From: Phytoseiulus persimilis
Taxonomy: Eukaryota; Arthropoda; Arachnida; Mesostigmata; Phytoseiidae
Direction of reading: 5' to 3'
NCBI GenBank assembly: GCA_037576195.1
Contig: CM075104.1
Coordinates: 3,788,775 to 3,852,774 of the forward strand
DNA length: 64,000 nucleotides
This document shows positions 11,096 through 24,000 of this stretch, piece after piece. The notes beneath the pieces are model-generated. The model had not been told where the DNA came from. It saw only the letters and a program-made list of their open reading frames with translations, and ran no database searches. Position 1 is the stretch's first letter, and every line of letters begins with the position of its first letter. Position numbers and translations under genes: made by a program.

Positions 11096-14000
11096 CTGGG
11101 GTAACGTCCCCGTCGGCCCGAGCCAACTTGCGACTCCCTCCATCGTTCATTGAATGCAGTGAATTCGAAGCCTCCAGCATGAGATCCCCAAGATCGCATG
11201 GACCCAATCCTAACCGTGATGTCCGAAGGGGTTTCCCCTCCCGCCATGGGAGAAAAATTGAACGAAATAAAAAAAATATATATCGCACAAGTAATTCGTC
11301 ACCCCGAGAACAACGTATATTCTCCTGAACAACGATCCACTGGTTCTCAAGCTAATCGAGCTCGACCCGCCGACGCGAGACGGTAAAAGTTCGCGGACGA
11401 GGCGGAGGCTTAGAGCCGCGCTGGCCGGAGTGCCATCACTGTCGCCCCAGGAACCACCGCTTGTAAACGTCCATGGGAATTTATGGAAGAGTCGAACGGC
11501 TTCCCCATAGTCCCAGTCAATTCTCTCAGAGACGATACCTCTGATCGGTCCTGAGTCCTTATGGGAGGGCACGCCACCAGCTTGCTGATCCCAAAGGCGC
11601 GTCAGATACTTGACCGACGCAGACCTATTTGCGAATTTGTTATCACGCTTCTCATGCCCATTTCATTGCTGCGAAGAAGATCGCGTTTCCCACGGATTTC
11701 AGTCTTGGCATCTTCGAGCCACTAGAAACCGAGGCAGGGAAAACGTAAGAAGTAATTCGACCAGCCTGGTCCTGCAGGGCTGATTGAGCTCAGATTCGGC
11801 AATTTTGGCAGGTGTTGAACTGCCATCGAACCAATACATACAGTCCTGAAGATGGAGAAGCCCCGGAGTAGAATGGAAGACATTGTTGCCCGGCATAGCC
11901 GCGCTCCGCCCCGAGCGGCTCCGAGTACTGGCAAGCCACTGACCTCAATATCATGCAAACGTTGTCCACGGTGTCTCCATATTTTGAGACCAGTCTCACG
12001 ACGAGCTGGTGGTCCATTGAGTGAAGAATTATATTTTACAAGAAATCCTCTTCACGTCGCCATACTAGCGTACTCGAGCCCTCTCGCGTCTCTTGAATGC
12101 ATGTGACTTTCCACGTGCCTCAGATCTGTTTTCTCCGGACGGGCGCCCGTCAAGGGAGGATATTACTCGAGGATAGCCCACGGGCTTCAATAGGCAGCCG
12201 ATCTCCTTGGGTCTGTTTCCGATAACAGATTCAGCGCTCCGAACGAGTCCTCGATAATCTCCTTTCTCTTTCGCGCATGTCGTCCTCCAGTTTCGACGGA
12301 GTTGCGTCCTCATTCTTCCATATTCAACGACGGAATGTTCTACTGCCAAGAAAAGGTCCTCATACTTTCGCGAGGCCGTCTACAAGATCGGGATCAATTT
12401 CGATAGCATGATGAGCTTCACATCTTCGACGAAGGGGAATCCTTTGGCATGGTGCACATTTTCAGGACGGCTTGCGGAACGCGCTCAAGTTGGTGCTGGG
12501 CTTCCGGTCCCTGAGTTTTGATTGCTCTGTCCCATTCGCAAGACTGTGATGGTAACTCTCATCCACTGTGTTATGCATGATGGGCAAGCTTGAAAGACAT
12601 CAGACTTTGCCACAGTCTCACAAAACGACTTGGTCCCCGAAATTCAGTGGTGCGGAAGTAGTGTCTCCCGATTCTTGTTGTAATTTGAGATTTGCCAATC
12701 GTCGATCGGAGGAAAGATATTGCTCAGGCCGTGCTATCGCTCTGCTTTGAGTTCTACGTGAGAACGACGCTCAGTGGCCAATTAGGTGAACAAAAGTCAT
12801 ATCGGAAGTTCGGTATCCTGAGAATTGGATTTTATACCTAAGAATGTGAGAAGCAAGAGACCACATTTATCTGGAATCCGGCAAAAAGATCCGGCATGCG
12901 CACAATGGTACCCCTAGCACCCACTTTTTTCGTTGTTCGACTGCTCAGCGGAAATGGGAAAAAAAAACGAAACAGCGCCGATAGTATATCGATTCGATAC
13001 TTTCCTTGAGATCTGTGACACCGAGTCACTCAGCCGGCCGGTTTTTGAGCTCTGGCATTCATATGAACCATATGAAAGTCAGTGGAATTTCACCGAAAAT
13101 AGCCTATTTTGACAAAGGGGGAAACGTGTTTGCGGGCATTTGCGAGCCACGGGGTTGGTGCCATGTTCTAGCCCATCCTGTCTGGCTTCCAACCGCATCG
13201 GTACTTGGTTGCGGAAATATGGGTTGTTTCCACCTCAAAGTTGGTATCTTGAGCCCATCGAAGGCTCCGCTGAGACATCGGGCTCCCTCCCCATATTTCG
13301 CTGGCATCAACCATCGCTCGCTCACGGAGAGCGCATGACGCCCACAGTCCCGACAGACTGAGAGCCGATGCATCAGCTCCACGAGGCGCGTTTCGAGAAA
13401 TCAGATCGGTAATAATTAGCAGCGCGATCGAAGCCAATCGAGCAAATATTCGGAAGTCATTCCGGATAAATTCCATACATTTGCCCAAGAGACGAAGCAG
13501 CGCTGGCTCGCCTGTTATCCCCATCCGCAAGTTTGCATGACTCCTGCAGTCCATAGAATTCGGGATCATGGCGCCCAAGTCATCCGGTTCCACGAGGTAC
13601 CCATTGGTTTCCTGACGAAGGAGGCTCGACACAAGGAGTGTCGTCGGCTTCGATTGCTCAACACGAGGAAAATGACGAGAGTTTAATCACTACTTGACCT
13701 CCTAGTGATACTCTCAGTGACATCCGATCCTCCTGAAGGTGCTCATCGAAAGCATGAGAGACCGCGTCACAAGGAAATCTTCGATCCTGTGATAGACTAT
13801 CTGCTGAAACCTCAAGATGAGGATGCCCAGAATTCACTTGAAACCATACAGTTGGATAGCGGTAGCGAATTTGATGCATCAGTCGCATCAGATGAATCTA
13901 ACTTCGAAGTCTCAGATGATGAAGGCCCGTGCGTGTCAAGTTCAGAATGAGAAGAAGAAACTGATCCGGAGGCAGCTAGTTCTGCAGCTGTTTCATCTTC

Positions 14001-14727
14001 AACCGTTCAAAATTCGTTGTGCTGGTTAGAGCAGACAAAGAAAACCCAGTATTCCGTTTCCCGTGTTTCTTGTCCTCGCATCCATTCTCCAGCGAAATCG
14101 AGCTTCCCCGGTCCGAAAAAAGCAGAATTGTCCCGAAACCGCGGGAAGACCACTCAAACTCGAATTCGGTTATCGGAAATGAGATCGGGAGCTATAAATA
14201 GCCGGACATGAGTCTCAAATATTTTTGTCCACCTAGATCCCATTTTTGACCACTGTGCGACGTCTCTCTCACGCACCTACTTCTGATTTCAGGAGAGAGT
14301 GTCAGGTTCAAAATGGTGATGCGTCCGTTGTTCGTAGGAAGCGGTGTGTGGGGTCCCGAGTCGAGACTCTCGAGTCTTCTCAACGGTGCGTCTTCATGGT
14401 TGTTTCGAGTCACAGGCGTAACCATGTTCCATAGTGCAAGCGACGGATTTGCATGGAAGGAATCTGAGGTGGAATCAAGCGCTCAGTCAACGGATCCAAT
14501 TACGGCGCATTCGATGCTCTGGGTGGATATCGCCACCCGTTGGATCTGCCCGTTGTATTTTTTTTTCTTTCACCAACCTCAATAGGATTGCTGAATAGTT
14601 CGAACTGAGCAGTGTCTTCACCGAAGAAACATCCAGTCAGGAAATTCGCTGCCTCTGAATTGCCGCTTTCAACCCTCGACGGAACCGAAGGCGGTCGCAA
14701 ACATTGCATTTGTGCCCGAACACAACC
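11096..14727. other. No recognisable gene apart from an acidic frame
   Basis: Short overlapping frames only. A 154-codon minus frame at 13168-13632 has no recognisable domain. The one compositionally striking stretch (13705-13950) is listed separately. Confidence 0.35.
13705..13950 (+). pseudogene. Unidentified acidic, serine-rich frame
   Basis: The frame encodes a strongly acidic tail (SNFEVSDDEGPCVSSSE at its end). It continues in frame past a single TGA (13948-13950) into EEETDPEAASSAAVSSSTVQ, giving about 110 codons of similar composition. Acidic N-terminal regions of this kind occur in piggyBac-type transposases and in many nuclear proteins, but no catalytic domain follows. I do not recognise it. 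It may be a remnant of a transposase or of a host exon. Confidence 0.25.
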
Positions 14728-15079
14728 TTATGGTTATGGTTATGGTTTTATTTGGATCTGTGTGTGTACATAGCATAATATATAAGCACATCAGCCTTTC
14801 ACTTCAGGCGCGAGCAAGCTCAGCGGATCCTATGTTCTCACGCTCCCATTTCTCGAGGAGTCGTTTTGTTGCTTCCACGGCGAATCGATTCATCTCACTG
14901 TTCAGTCCCAAGTTGGTTAGGAGGTCCTCCGTCGTGTGGTGTGCATCGTTACATTGGAATATCACATGTCCTAGTGTTCTCCTATGCTCCTTCACGAATC
15001 TCCATTCGAACTGGGCCGTCGGGCGCTGCCATGATACGATGAATTGAGAATGTACGGAGAATTTCGGGGCAACCCTCAT
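14728..15079 (-). mobile_element. 3' end of a non-LTR retrotransposon with an ACCATA-repeat tail
   Basis: Read on minus, a 91-codon frame (15079 to 14804) ends in a region resembling the C-terminus of non-LTR ORF2 proteins (HVIFQCNDAHHTTEDLL). About 50 bp of 3' UTR follow, then AAATAAA and three ACCATA-type units ending near 14728. A short-repeat 3' tail instead of poly(A) is typical of I/R1/L2-like lineages. The 5' part is missing, as expected from 5' truncation. The protein match is short, so clade assignment is open. Confidence 0.5.
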
Positions 15080-15589
15080 AGAATCGTCGAGGTCACTGAA
15101 ACTGTACCATATTTGTAATCTTCCTGAAGACTACAGCTGTGTTGAACAACCGATACAAGTGCGAACGTGAGGGACGGAATGTTCAGACGATGCTCTCTTA
15201 GAGCTTTTCATATCTCTGTCGAAGTTCTAGGTCTCTTCACCTGGCCGAAAGACGGATCAGCACAAGCACTGGCCGCAGGCTCTTAACTACGCGTCGAAAG
15301 AGACGTGCCGAAGTATTGTGTTCAAATCACCCGTTCCGGCGTCTCCCCCGGCTTTTGCAGGGCGACCGACGACTAATGAGCCGAGCATTGCCTCGGCGAG
15401 TTAGTGACTCATCCTGAACATTCAGGTTTCTGCAGCGGCATTCATAGTACATGAAAAGTACGCGATCCCGGAAACAGAACCAGTTTACTTTGGTGAGAGA
15501 ACTCTCTCTGCGCTCACATTGTGACACTTCGGAATTTTGAATCATCCTCGGACAAATGATCCCGAGGTAGAACGAGACGATTTGCCGGA
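15080..15589. other. No feature seen
   Basis: Short frames only; nothing repeated elsewhere in the window was noticed. Confidence 0.3.
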
Positions 15590-15885
15590 CATAGAATCAT
15601 GAGCCTCGTTTTCAGAATGACACGCCGATCGTTTGCAATTTATCCTGTCAAATCTTTAAACTCGACCAATTTTGGGGGTACAAATGATAAGTTGAATGAC
15701 CTGGAGGAGAAATGACGGGTGGTCCGAGAGGAGCTCATCTGGGCATGCATTCCCCTGCACAGTTGATCCCACTGCATCTCTCGGCAACCGCGAAGAACGG
15801 CTATTCATGCTGATTTCTGAGATTTCCGAGGGGGTGCACACATTGGTCTCGGACTCAATCTAAGATGGCTCGAGCGAGTGCCGGA
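15590..15885 (+). repeat. Unknown repeat family, copy C (distal part only)
   Basis: Matches about 8370-8625 of copy A in the same orientation. Shared blocks include ACACGCCGATCGTTT, TTGAATGACCTGGAGGAGAA, TTGATCCCACTGC and ATTGGTCTCGGACT. The proximal part of the unit is absent. It lies between the two long inverted copies. Confidence 0.7.
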
Positions 15886-16304
15886 ATTGTAGACTCGAGT
15901 CGGATAATTCACCTAGAAAACGACTGCTGTGTCGGAACTAGCTAATACCAATCGCCCATTTCCCGAAAAACCCGTTTCCTCGCACCGATTCCCGACCCAA
16001 TTAAATAGTCATCCATGTCAATTTTAATGATTACGACGGTGTAGACAAGTGACTGCTGTAGACCACCATCACTAACGCTCGTCAGAGCAGCAGAAATCTG
16101 TTGCAAGACTTCACCGTTGCGCAAGGTTTCGAGATACACGGGAGCCCTTTATGATCACCAGAACCAAAATAGTATGGCTTCAAAAGCGGACAAAGTTCTT
16201 CCCTTTCATGACGACGCAAATCCAGACTGGACCCTCAAGGTATTCGATGAAACCATTAACACGTTAGAGAAACAGTGTCTACGGAACTCATCATCCGGCT
16301 CGAC

Positions 16305-17573
16305 TTTTTTTTTTAATTGAACACCATCTCCATTCCATGGGGGTTGTTAAAAGAAGCGGTACGTGTATACCGGTTGTATACTGTACGGTTGTACAGCATG
16401 GATACTGATTTGAAAACATGGTGGCGCACGTGTGAGGGACATCATCCAAACATTCGTGAAGCCACTCTCCAGGGTTAGATGTGCGATACTTTTGTTGAAT
16501 TAGGCATAGCTTTTGCCCGTAAGACAAATCCGAGTCTGGAGCTGCTCGCTGAGATCGTGAACAGCTCATCGAACTTCTCATCATTTCGCATCAAACGGCG
16601 TAGGTATGTAGCGTCCACGAGGTCCATACGCTCAGCAACAGAGAGAGTATGCACTGACTTTCGCGGCAAACGACATCGACTCTCAACACGACGCAGAAAT
16701 CGATTCTGCGTTCTCTCAAGGTGTAAGCGGTCCTTAGAATACCGGGGGTTCCATACTATACAGCAATATTCAACATAGATTCTGTAAAGGTTCAGATACA
16801 AGGATGGGTCATCGAGTGATAACGCCCGAAGAATCCAGGACCAGATGGGGGAACACTTTTTAACAGTATTGTTGACGTGCTCGGTGAAGCATAGAGTTGG
16901 CGCGAACAGTACGCCAGGATCCCTGGCCACATCGAGACGGTTGAGCACATCGAGACCAATCGTGTAGCGGGTTTTAGGGAGATCGGAGCCAATACGGAGA
17001 ACGCATTTCCCTGGGGATAGTAAAAGGCCCATACGTCGCGTGAACACAAAGAGGTCATCAAGAACCACTTGTAAAGCGGAACAGTCATTTGAATCATGGA
17101 TTGGCATTGCAAGTTTCACGTCATCTGCATATATGTATGAAGAATTCGACTCTGTCGTTCAGCACATATTTGATCTGATCGACAAAGAATAAGAACAATA
17201 AACTGCCGGGGTCAGTGCCCCGCGGGCAGCCCGTGGTGGCGAAGCCAGCGCGAGACAGCGTGTCATCAATTTTGACCCTGAAGGTTCTATTGGTCAGAAA
17301 CGCAGAGATCCAGCGTTCAATCTTCAGCCCAACGCCTTTCAGCGGCAGAACAGAGAGGAGCAGGTCGTGAGGCATTTTCTCAAACGCAGATTTAAAGTCG
17401 GTGTATATGATATCCACAAGATTGCGGTTGTTGACATTCATAGCGAGAAAATTCAGGGAGCTAAGCAGGCAGTCGGTGGTAGAGCGGCGTTTCCGGTAGG
17501 CGAACTGACGGTTTGTCAGCAGACCATGCCATTCAGCGTTTCGAAGTAGCGAGCTACAAATGAGTCTTCCCAT
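16305..17573 (-). mobile_element. 5'-truncated non-LTR retrotransposon (jockey/CR1-like) with poly(A)
   Basis: Read on minus, a reverse-transcriptase region is followed by about 170 bp of 3' UTR and a 10-nt A run (T run at 16305-16314 on plus). The left part of ORF2 (endonuclease) and ORF1 are absent. This is the structure expected of a 5'-truncated LINE-type insertion. Flanking target duplications were not identified. Confidence 0.8.
16475..17573 (-). pseudogene. Non-LTR reverse transcriptase (RT) fragment, frameshifted at the YADD motif
   Basis: Two overlapping minus frames make one RT. The first (17573-17121) has the fingers/palm motifs QFAYRKRRSTTDCL and DIIYTDFKSAFEKMPHDLL, then TGCPRGTDPGSLLFLFFVDQI, a degraded form of the G(V)PQGSVLGPLLF block. 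The second (17119-16475) continues after the active-site YADD (codons at 17120-17131) with DVKLA and the thumb-region block YVEYCCIVWNP. The frame change falls in an ATACATATAT stretch beside YADD, and looks like a 4-nt insertion. The motif order is that of jockey/CR1/L2-type elements. No downstream RNase H is seen. Inactive. Confidence 0.85.
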
Positions 17574-19486
17574 CGTTGTACAAATCGATCTCTCAGACTT
17601 CCAACGTGATCCTTCGGGTCTGTCGGCATGTCCAATACAGCTCGTGATTGCTTGGTGATGGTTGCTTTACAGAGGCTGAACTTCAGCCATCTAACACAAA
17701 ATGCAGATGACGGATTCGAGACGTCACTCATTGTTCGGAACTGTTCCTCGAGGGAAACAATTCAAATGCTCTAGCGGTCGGAAACACGCCCCTCGAAGTC
17801 AGCATGGTGTGCTCTTGTGTTCATATTCGTGACAGTCGAGGGACCTGATTGCCATCAATAGTATGCCGTTAGCTTCGCCCTCTCAATCTTCCACCACTCT
17901 GTCGCACCATTTCGAGCTTCGTCTTCATCTCATCCGACACTAGTGAGGGGCGAGTCGAGCTCAATCGTTCCTCACTGCGATAGGCGACCGGTAAAGGTTC
18001 TCGAAACTATTCTCCGCGAAGACGTTCTTCTGTGGCCTGATTCTCGAGCTGAAACGATCCGGCAGATACGAATTCATCCCAGCAACTTGGATTCCCAGGC
18101 CGAAGGAACAAGCACCGGCGCTTATTCTCGGAAGTCTTGTCGCTGGAGGCATCCGCCATGCTGGTTATGCGTCGAACCCGTGTGACCAGGTTCCTTCGGC
18201 CTTGCGGTGCGGCCAAGCTGAACAGATTCCCGTTACGGTCAAAGTCTTCAAAGGTCTCTGTTTGTACGCCTGACGTTGCTCTCGCAGGGGAGCATGGCTC
18301 ACTTCCGAATCTGGCTTCCCCCATTGTTCCTGTCAGAATTCCGCGGGATCTTTATCCGTGTGAAACTGCCTTACCGGACGCTGTTGTGTTTATCTTTATT
18401 CAAAAAGCATCGGTGTGCGGCAACATCTTGCGCAAATAAGGGGACCGCGCGCCTTCCTAGCATACACTCCCAACCAATCCAAACGGCCGGAGGACAAAAA
18501 CAGCTTCGAAGGATGAACTTCCTGTCATGCTTCTCGGAGTTTTGCTAGCGCGAGAAACTACGAGGGACCCTTCTTCTTCAGTCAGGGAGAAGCCCAGATA
18601 ACTCTGTTGAGGCGGGTTTCGGGAAACGGGAGACTCATGAGTGAACATTCACGGCAAACCATGGAAACCAATGCTGGAAGTGACACGCTACAAAGCGCTT
18701 CAGAAGGTTGATGATGTTTGCCGTTGAGCCAGGTATCCTGGCAGTTCGAGCTTGGACTAACCGAAAATGTCTAACCCGGTTGTCATCACTACGGCCGAAA
18801 TTTTGGCATTATTCATCGATCACCTTCCATGAGTTCCATGAATGGATATGGAAGTGTGGATGCGAGGACAGCTCGACGAATGCTCATACTCGAGCTCAGG
18901 GATTAGATTTGAGCAGCCCAGCAAACGCCGAATCGGGCCGCTCTGGAATCTTCGAGAGAGAGGTGCCCTAGATATTCTTTCTCTCGTCGTTCCGGCTCCG
19001 AGTCACTCGTCTCTCAATCAGAACCGTCACTCTAAGTGATGAGAGCCGGATTCCAATGAATAACTGGCCGAATCCGGAATACATTAAGATCACTGGAAAG
19101 CTAAAAATCGCTTGATGTACGAGCTCACTATGCGAACAGAGCTGGATATCCTCATGAATAGTTTTCAGGGTTGACTCAGAAGTTCTTCGATGTAAGATCT
19201 GTCGAGCATCTGCCGAAGATTGGATCGGAGAGCAAATTAATGAAGTTCACAATCCTCCCGTTTCCTCGTCTACCCGGCCGGTCTGATTTCCGAACCTCCT
19301 AGATCCTGCCTGGAGGATGCCCGTTTATTGGAGACTAGCCAGCTTGCGCATCCTCCCAGCTTTCGATCGGTGTCTCCGTTGGGTATTCTGTCATGCGTGA
19401 CATCAGGCTCTCCGTGAGGATCCGCTGAGATACCACATGAAATGAGTCCAGGAGTTTTTGACGTGTAAACGTCGTTCCCTGTGGCT
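17574..19486. other. No recognisable gene
   Basis: Short frames only. The 71-codon minus frame at 17516-17731 overlaps the RT edge in another phase and is not convincing as its continuation. Confidence 0.3.
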
Positions 19487-21085
19487 CTGGTACACTCTGC
19501 TAGTACTTCGGCATCTATGTGTCCAACTTTGAGGTTCGTCCTCAAACTTCGTTCGCGAGGGACCGAAAACGTCTTGAATGTGTTGAAAGGGTCACGAATT
19601 TACGGGAGAAGCCCCCTATCAGCTCCGACTTTCAGTCGAGCAATTTCAGATGAAGTTCGAGACCAATTTGTGCACCCCCACGGACACCTTGGAAACTACC
19701 ATGAATAACCGTTTTTCTCGGTTGCCGAGAAATGCAGTGGAATCAATTGTGCACGTAACTGGATGCCGAGAAATTGGCCGAATTCCGGGATTTGATAGGA
19801 TAAATTGGCACGATCGGCGTGTCAGACGCTGGGCTGTGAGTTTCTACCAAGTCTGGAGGTCTTACGACGTGAATCCATATCGGACAAAATAGGAGCAAAT
19901 TGATGACGGGAAGAATTAAATTTCTGGGCCATCCGGATCACGCAGCTGAGCGACCTGAGCATGAGATCGATGATCAAACAATGAGGTCTCTGCTTGAACG
20001 ATGGGGAGCTATTCGTCTCGTGCTAGAGTCCCAGAGTATCGGTTGGTTTCAAACTCTCTGCCCACATTTGCATGGCACGTCCAAAAACCTCAGGTAGTGC
20101 TCAGGCAAAGCGGAGAGCTGGAGGCTTGGGGGCCGCCAAACGACCCGAAGGAGGTTTCGAAGAATAGGGGGACAACAAAGTAAATATTCCGCGTTTTCAC
20201 GGAAAACAAGCGTGCATCCAGTTTTTTAGTATGAAATACTACCTTTCCAGTTTTTTTTGGGTCCGTTTCGCGTCTGTATACCCGAAGCTCCCGAGTGAGA
20301 CTTTCTCTAACTGTAGTTCTGAATTCATCGCAAGCCTAAGTTTCTGTGACGAAACCTTGAAGCTTCTTTCCGCGCACCACGATCCGATAATTCTCGTGAA
20401 ATTGACGCCGTGATCGACCGGAAATCGACTCTCGAAACTCGGCATTCCGTGGATCTGCAAACGGGCCACGGCAAGTCCAATAAACAATGTCAGAGTTTCC
20501 TCTTGATGACTCTACTTTCTACGAATCTGCGATGTTGGGATCATATTCATTTTATTCGTATCAAGCCTTATTTCTCAAGAAGATCACGGATTCCCGAGTA
20601 CTATACTTTATTCGCACGATAAGTGATAGGAGAAAAAATATCGAAAGTATAACCGCATCGGAATGTTAGTACTTCAATACACAACGATCCCACAGTGGGT
20701 CAATACTGGTATTGCTGCCACACCTGCGGCGAGAAATCTAGGAGAGGAGTAAGAGAACTGAAGTTTACAGCTGAATATGTTGGCCGTGCGCATTCCGGTA
20801 TTCACGCCGCAAGTCCAGCGTTCAGCGTGCACTGACAGCAGAAAGCCTGCATTAGTCACACCCTGAGCCAAGAGCACAGCCCGTCCATGCCTCTTCCCAG
20901 TTCTGAATCAAGGATGTCGCTTGATCTCAATATCCTTCTCGGGAACTTCCACATCATGGGATGACTGTCTATCCCTGAAAACCGTAGATGATTTCGATGT
21001 TTCTTCCGATCACCTTCGCCTGCTGTAACAGCATCTATGCAATCGTGCAAGTTATGTAACGGCTTCTCATGCAATCCCCCGTCTA
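19487..21085 (-). repeat. Unknown repeat family, copy B (minus orientation)
   Basis: Reverse-complement partner of copy A (7203-8625), extending further at its distal end: the block CACTCTGCTAGTACTTCG at 19493 is shared with the copy at 41.9 kb. It ends at about 21085 at GTCTAGG, the point where A continues into X1. Conserved landmarks are ATGGGATCGTTGTG-type sequence around 20690 (minus), the frame at 20856-21134 and the X2 block near 20090-20200. Divergence from A looks modest and consists mostly of scattered substitutions and small indels. Confidence 0.8.
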
Positions 21086-24000
21086 GGTAGTGAAAGTAGA
21101 AAATGGCTCGACAAAGCAACAGTATTTCAGCCATTTTGGGTCCAGCGGAAACTGGAAATCCTACATGCGGTTAAGTCCATGGTGAGTAGAAATTCTGTGA
21201 AGCGAACCGAAACCAGCGGTATAATGCTCCGCTGTCTTAGATGGCCTCAGCTAGAATATATCTCCTCGTTGGCAGCTGCCTTCAGGTTTCTTCTCACGCC
21301 ATGAACGAGTGACGTGACTCATGAGTCATGACCCCTTCAGATGTTGTGGCTTCCCCGCGGCAAGTCTGAAACCTGTGAGAAGCTTTTCTTAGAAGCGCCC
21401 TCCTGTCTCGCTCGCTCATGTACGCTCCCCGGTCCCAACACCTTCCGACGGCGTGGGAGGGACTATTGTTAGTATGCTCGGATCCGCGTGCCGAGAACGT
21501 CATGAAAATGCGTAGAATGTTTCTCCAAGTTCATCTTCCATGCGGTTCGTGTCCCTTGGCGTCGAGGCGTTGCCGTTCGAGTTATTCGCCTGTTACGGAC
21601 ACGTGGAATATCTCGAGAATGACGACTCCCAGTGAATGAGCGCTGGTGAACACCCACTCTTCGATCGCTTCATCATCGATCTATCGGGTGGATGCGAAAG
21701 TCCTGGGCCCCTAATTTCAATCGCTCATCACTCCGCTCACAGAAGGTGCAGAAAGATTGGAAAATGCACGGAATTCGCAGAATTCAATCAGCTCTCCGAT
21801 TGAGCGCTTCATGATTCAAAAAGCAACGCACTCGCACGAGTGATTTCGGTGATTGAGTTCTGCGCCTTTCTCCTACATATTTTGTAATCTACTTGCGTCT
21901 CGTGGGAGCGGACCGATGAGCGATCGGAATCAGGGACCCACAATTTTCGAATCCACCCGATACCATAAAAAGTCTAATCCTGCTGTGGGACACACGTCCA
22001 GAGTTCCTTGTCCATTCGGGTCTCTCTGAGAGGGAATGTATCGAACGACCGATGAAGAGTCTCTCATCTAGACGAGTTCCGTCCGAGCGAATTCGACTGT
22101 ACGTTCAGAGTCGCTGAGATACTCGGAGTTCCCGGGTAGTATCCAGAGAACGCGCCATCGCAGTTCAGCCCGGATTGGGATCCCGAGGTCTCAGGAGCCG
22201 GGATTCCTAACGAAACTTGAACTGCACACCCCACCAGTTCGTTCCGCTCTCCCAAAAGTAAGAAGACACTCGTTCCGCGCGCGTATGCGAGACTCCGAAA
22301 CCCGATTCCGCGTTCGGTTTCACCTGCCTAAATGATCAGAATGTAGGTGACCTCCTGCCTCAAACTACGCGAGAGGCGAAGTGGCCTAAGAACGTCTCAG
22401 ATCGATTGCTGGGACGGAAAAACATAGTGTCCGAACCCTCTCAGGTGCAGGTACTTTCCGCTAGATTTTGCCCTCGAAAGGCTGATGGCCGACTCCGCGA
22501 ACGGCATCCGCACGGCTCGAGAGAAATCCACCCGTAAAGCACAATCCGCCCCGTTTCGCCGAGCTCGATCGTGACGGTGACTTCTAGCTGGAAAGCCTCC
22601 CACTCAGCACGGAGCGTTCCTCAATCGAACCTGTGAAAGTCATGAGTTATTCAGCGGCAACAAATACGATCAGCAGGACCGAGATTGCGAAAGATTCTGT
22701 GCAAAGTCGTTCGTGCTCCGATTGAATTGCTGTTTTCCACTTTGCTGCTTCCTCACTGTGGAGCTGCGATCTCGCATAGGTCCCCAAATGCGTCCGAAGC
22801 TCTCTTGTGAAGCTCGATTGCCGTCTGAGATTCTGCTCCCTGGCCTCGAAAAATCTCGTTGAAAGGTCTTTCGGAATTGTTTCGCTCAAACTTCCGCCTC
22901 CGCGATTCATTTTAATCGAGCTGACTCACCTGGGCCGATGCTACCCAAATCGTAGAGCATGGTCTGGACAATTGCAGCAGTGTCCGGGCCGAGTCAAGTC
23001 GTGGAAATCTCGGTTTGCGAGATTCGTCTCGAGATTTCTGAATGTTACTGAATACTTCTTCTGAATGTAGCTATCGCGTCCGGTCATAGACTGTGGTCAC
23101 ATCGTCGACTCCGAAGTGGGCAGCAGAAGTTCTCGAGCAAACTTCGAGGAGAAGTCGTGGCGTCCGATCGTTCAGTCAATCGAAGAGGAATCGACAGACT
23201 GCTATCTGTGGTTTGACGCAGAGTGCAGAATTTCGTTGTTTCAATACTGGCTCGCTGTGCTGAGGACCAGGGCGCTGGGATCATGGTTATGGATGCGGGT
23301 AGCTTCCCCCGCATCGTATGGTACATAACTCCATATTCTGAGATTTTATGGCTTTGGGCGCTCTGATTCGCAGAGAGTCAGCGGAGAGTTCCTTGTCGAG
23401 GGATCACGGCTTACATGCACAGATGATCATGATTCGGATTCAACGATCTGGATCCGATTTCATAGGTCTCTCGGCGAATCCGAACTCTTGCCAGGACTCG
23501 GAAGCAGATTCGGATTCGAGCTGGGGCTGAGAATCCATCCAAAACAGAATCTGCCCAACACTCCACTCATGTGGGAAATTCGTAGTTATCGCTCCTCGCA
23601 TGGATTATTCCGGCTTCATGGAGATTGGAGTTATTTGAATCGTTGGAGATGACTCCGAGGTCGATCTGATCATACTTTTCGGGGTCTACAGAGGTGATCC
23701 GTGCATCGATCTGACCATCAGTTCTGCGGTATCAGACTTGATTCTGGCGCCGATCTGGCCATTCTTTCGGGGGCTGTTTAATCATCTCGACGAAAAGCCC
23801 TCTGGATGACCATCCGATAGTATTGTACTATCAGCCAGTATCTTCAGATAACTGTAACAACAGTACTCTGGAAGAAAGTCCGTGGAAAGTCACCCTTGTA
23901 CATAGGATGGAGTTCCGAACCGGCCCTCTGAAGGGAATTAATTTCCGTACTCCGGAAAATGATGTACAGCCCATGGTCCATCAGCTTACGCAGAAACGTG

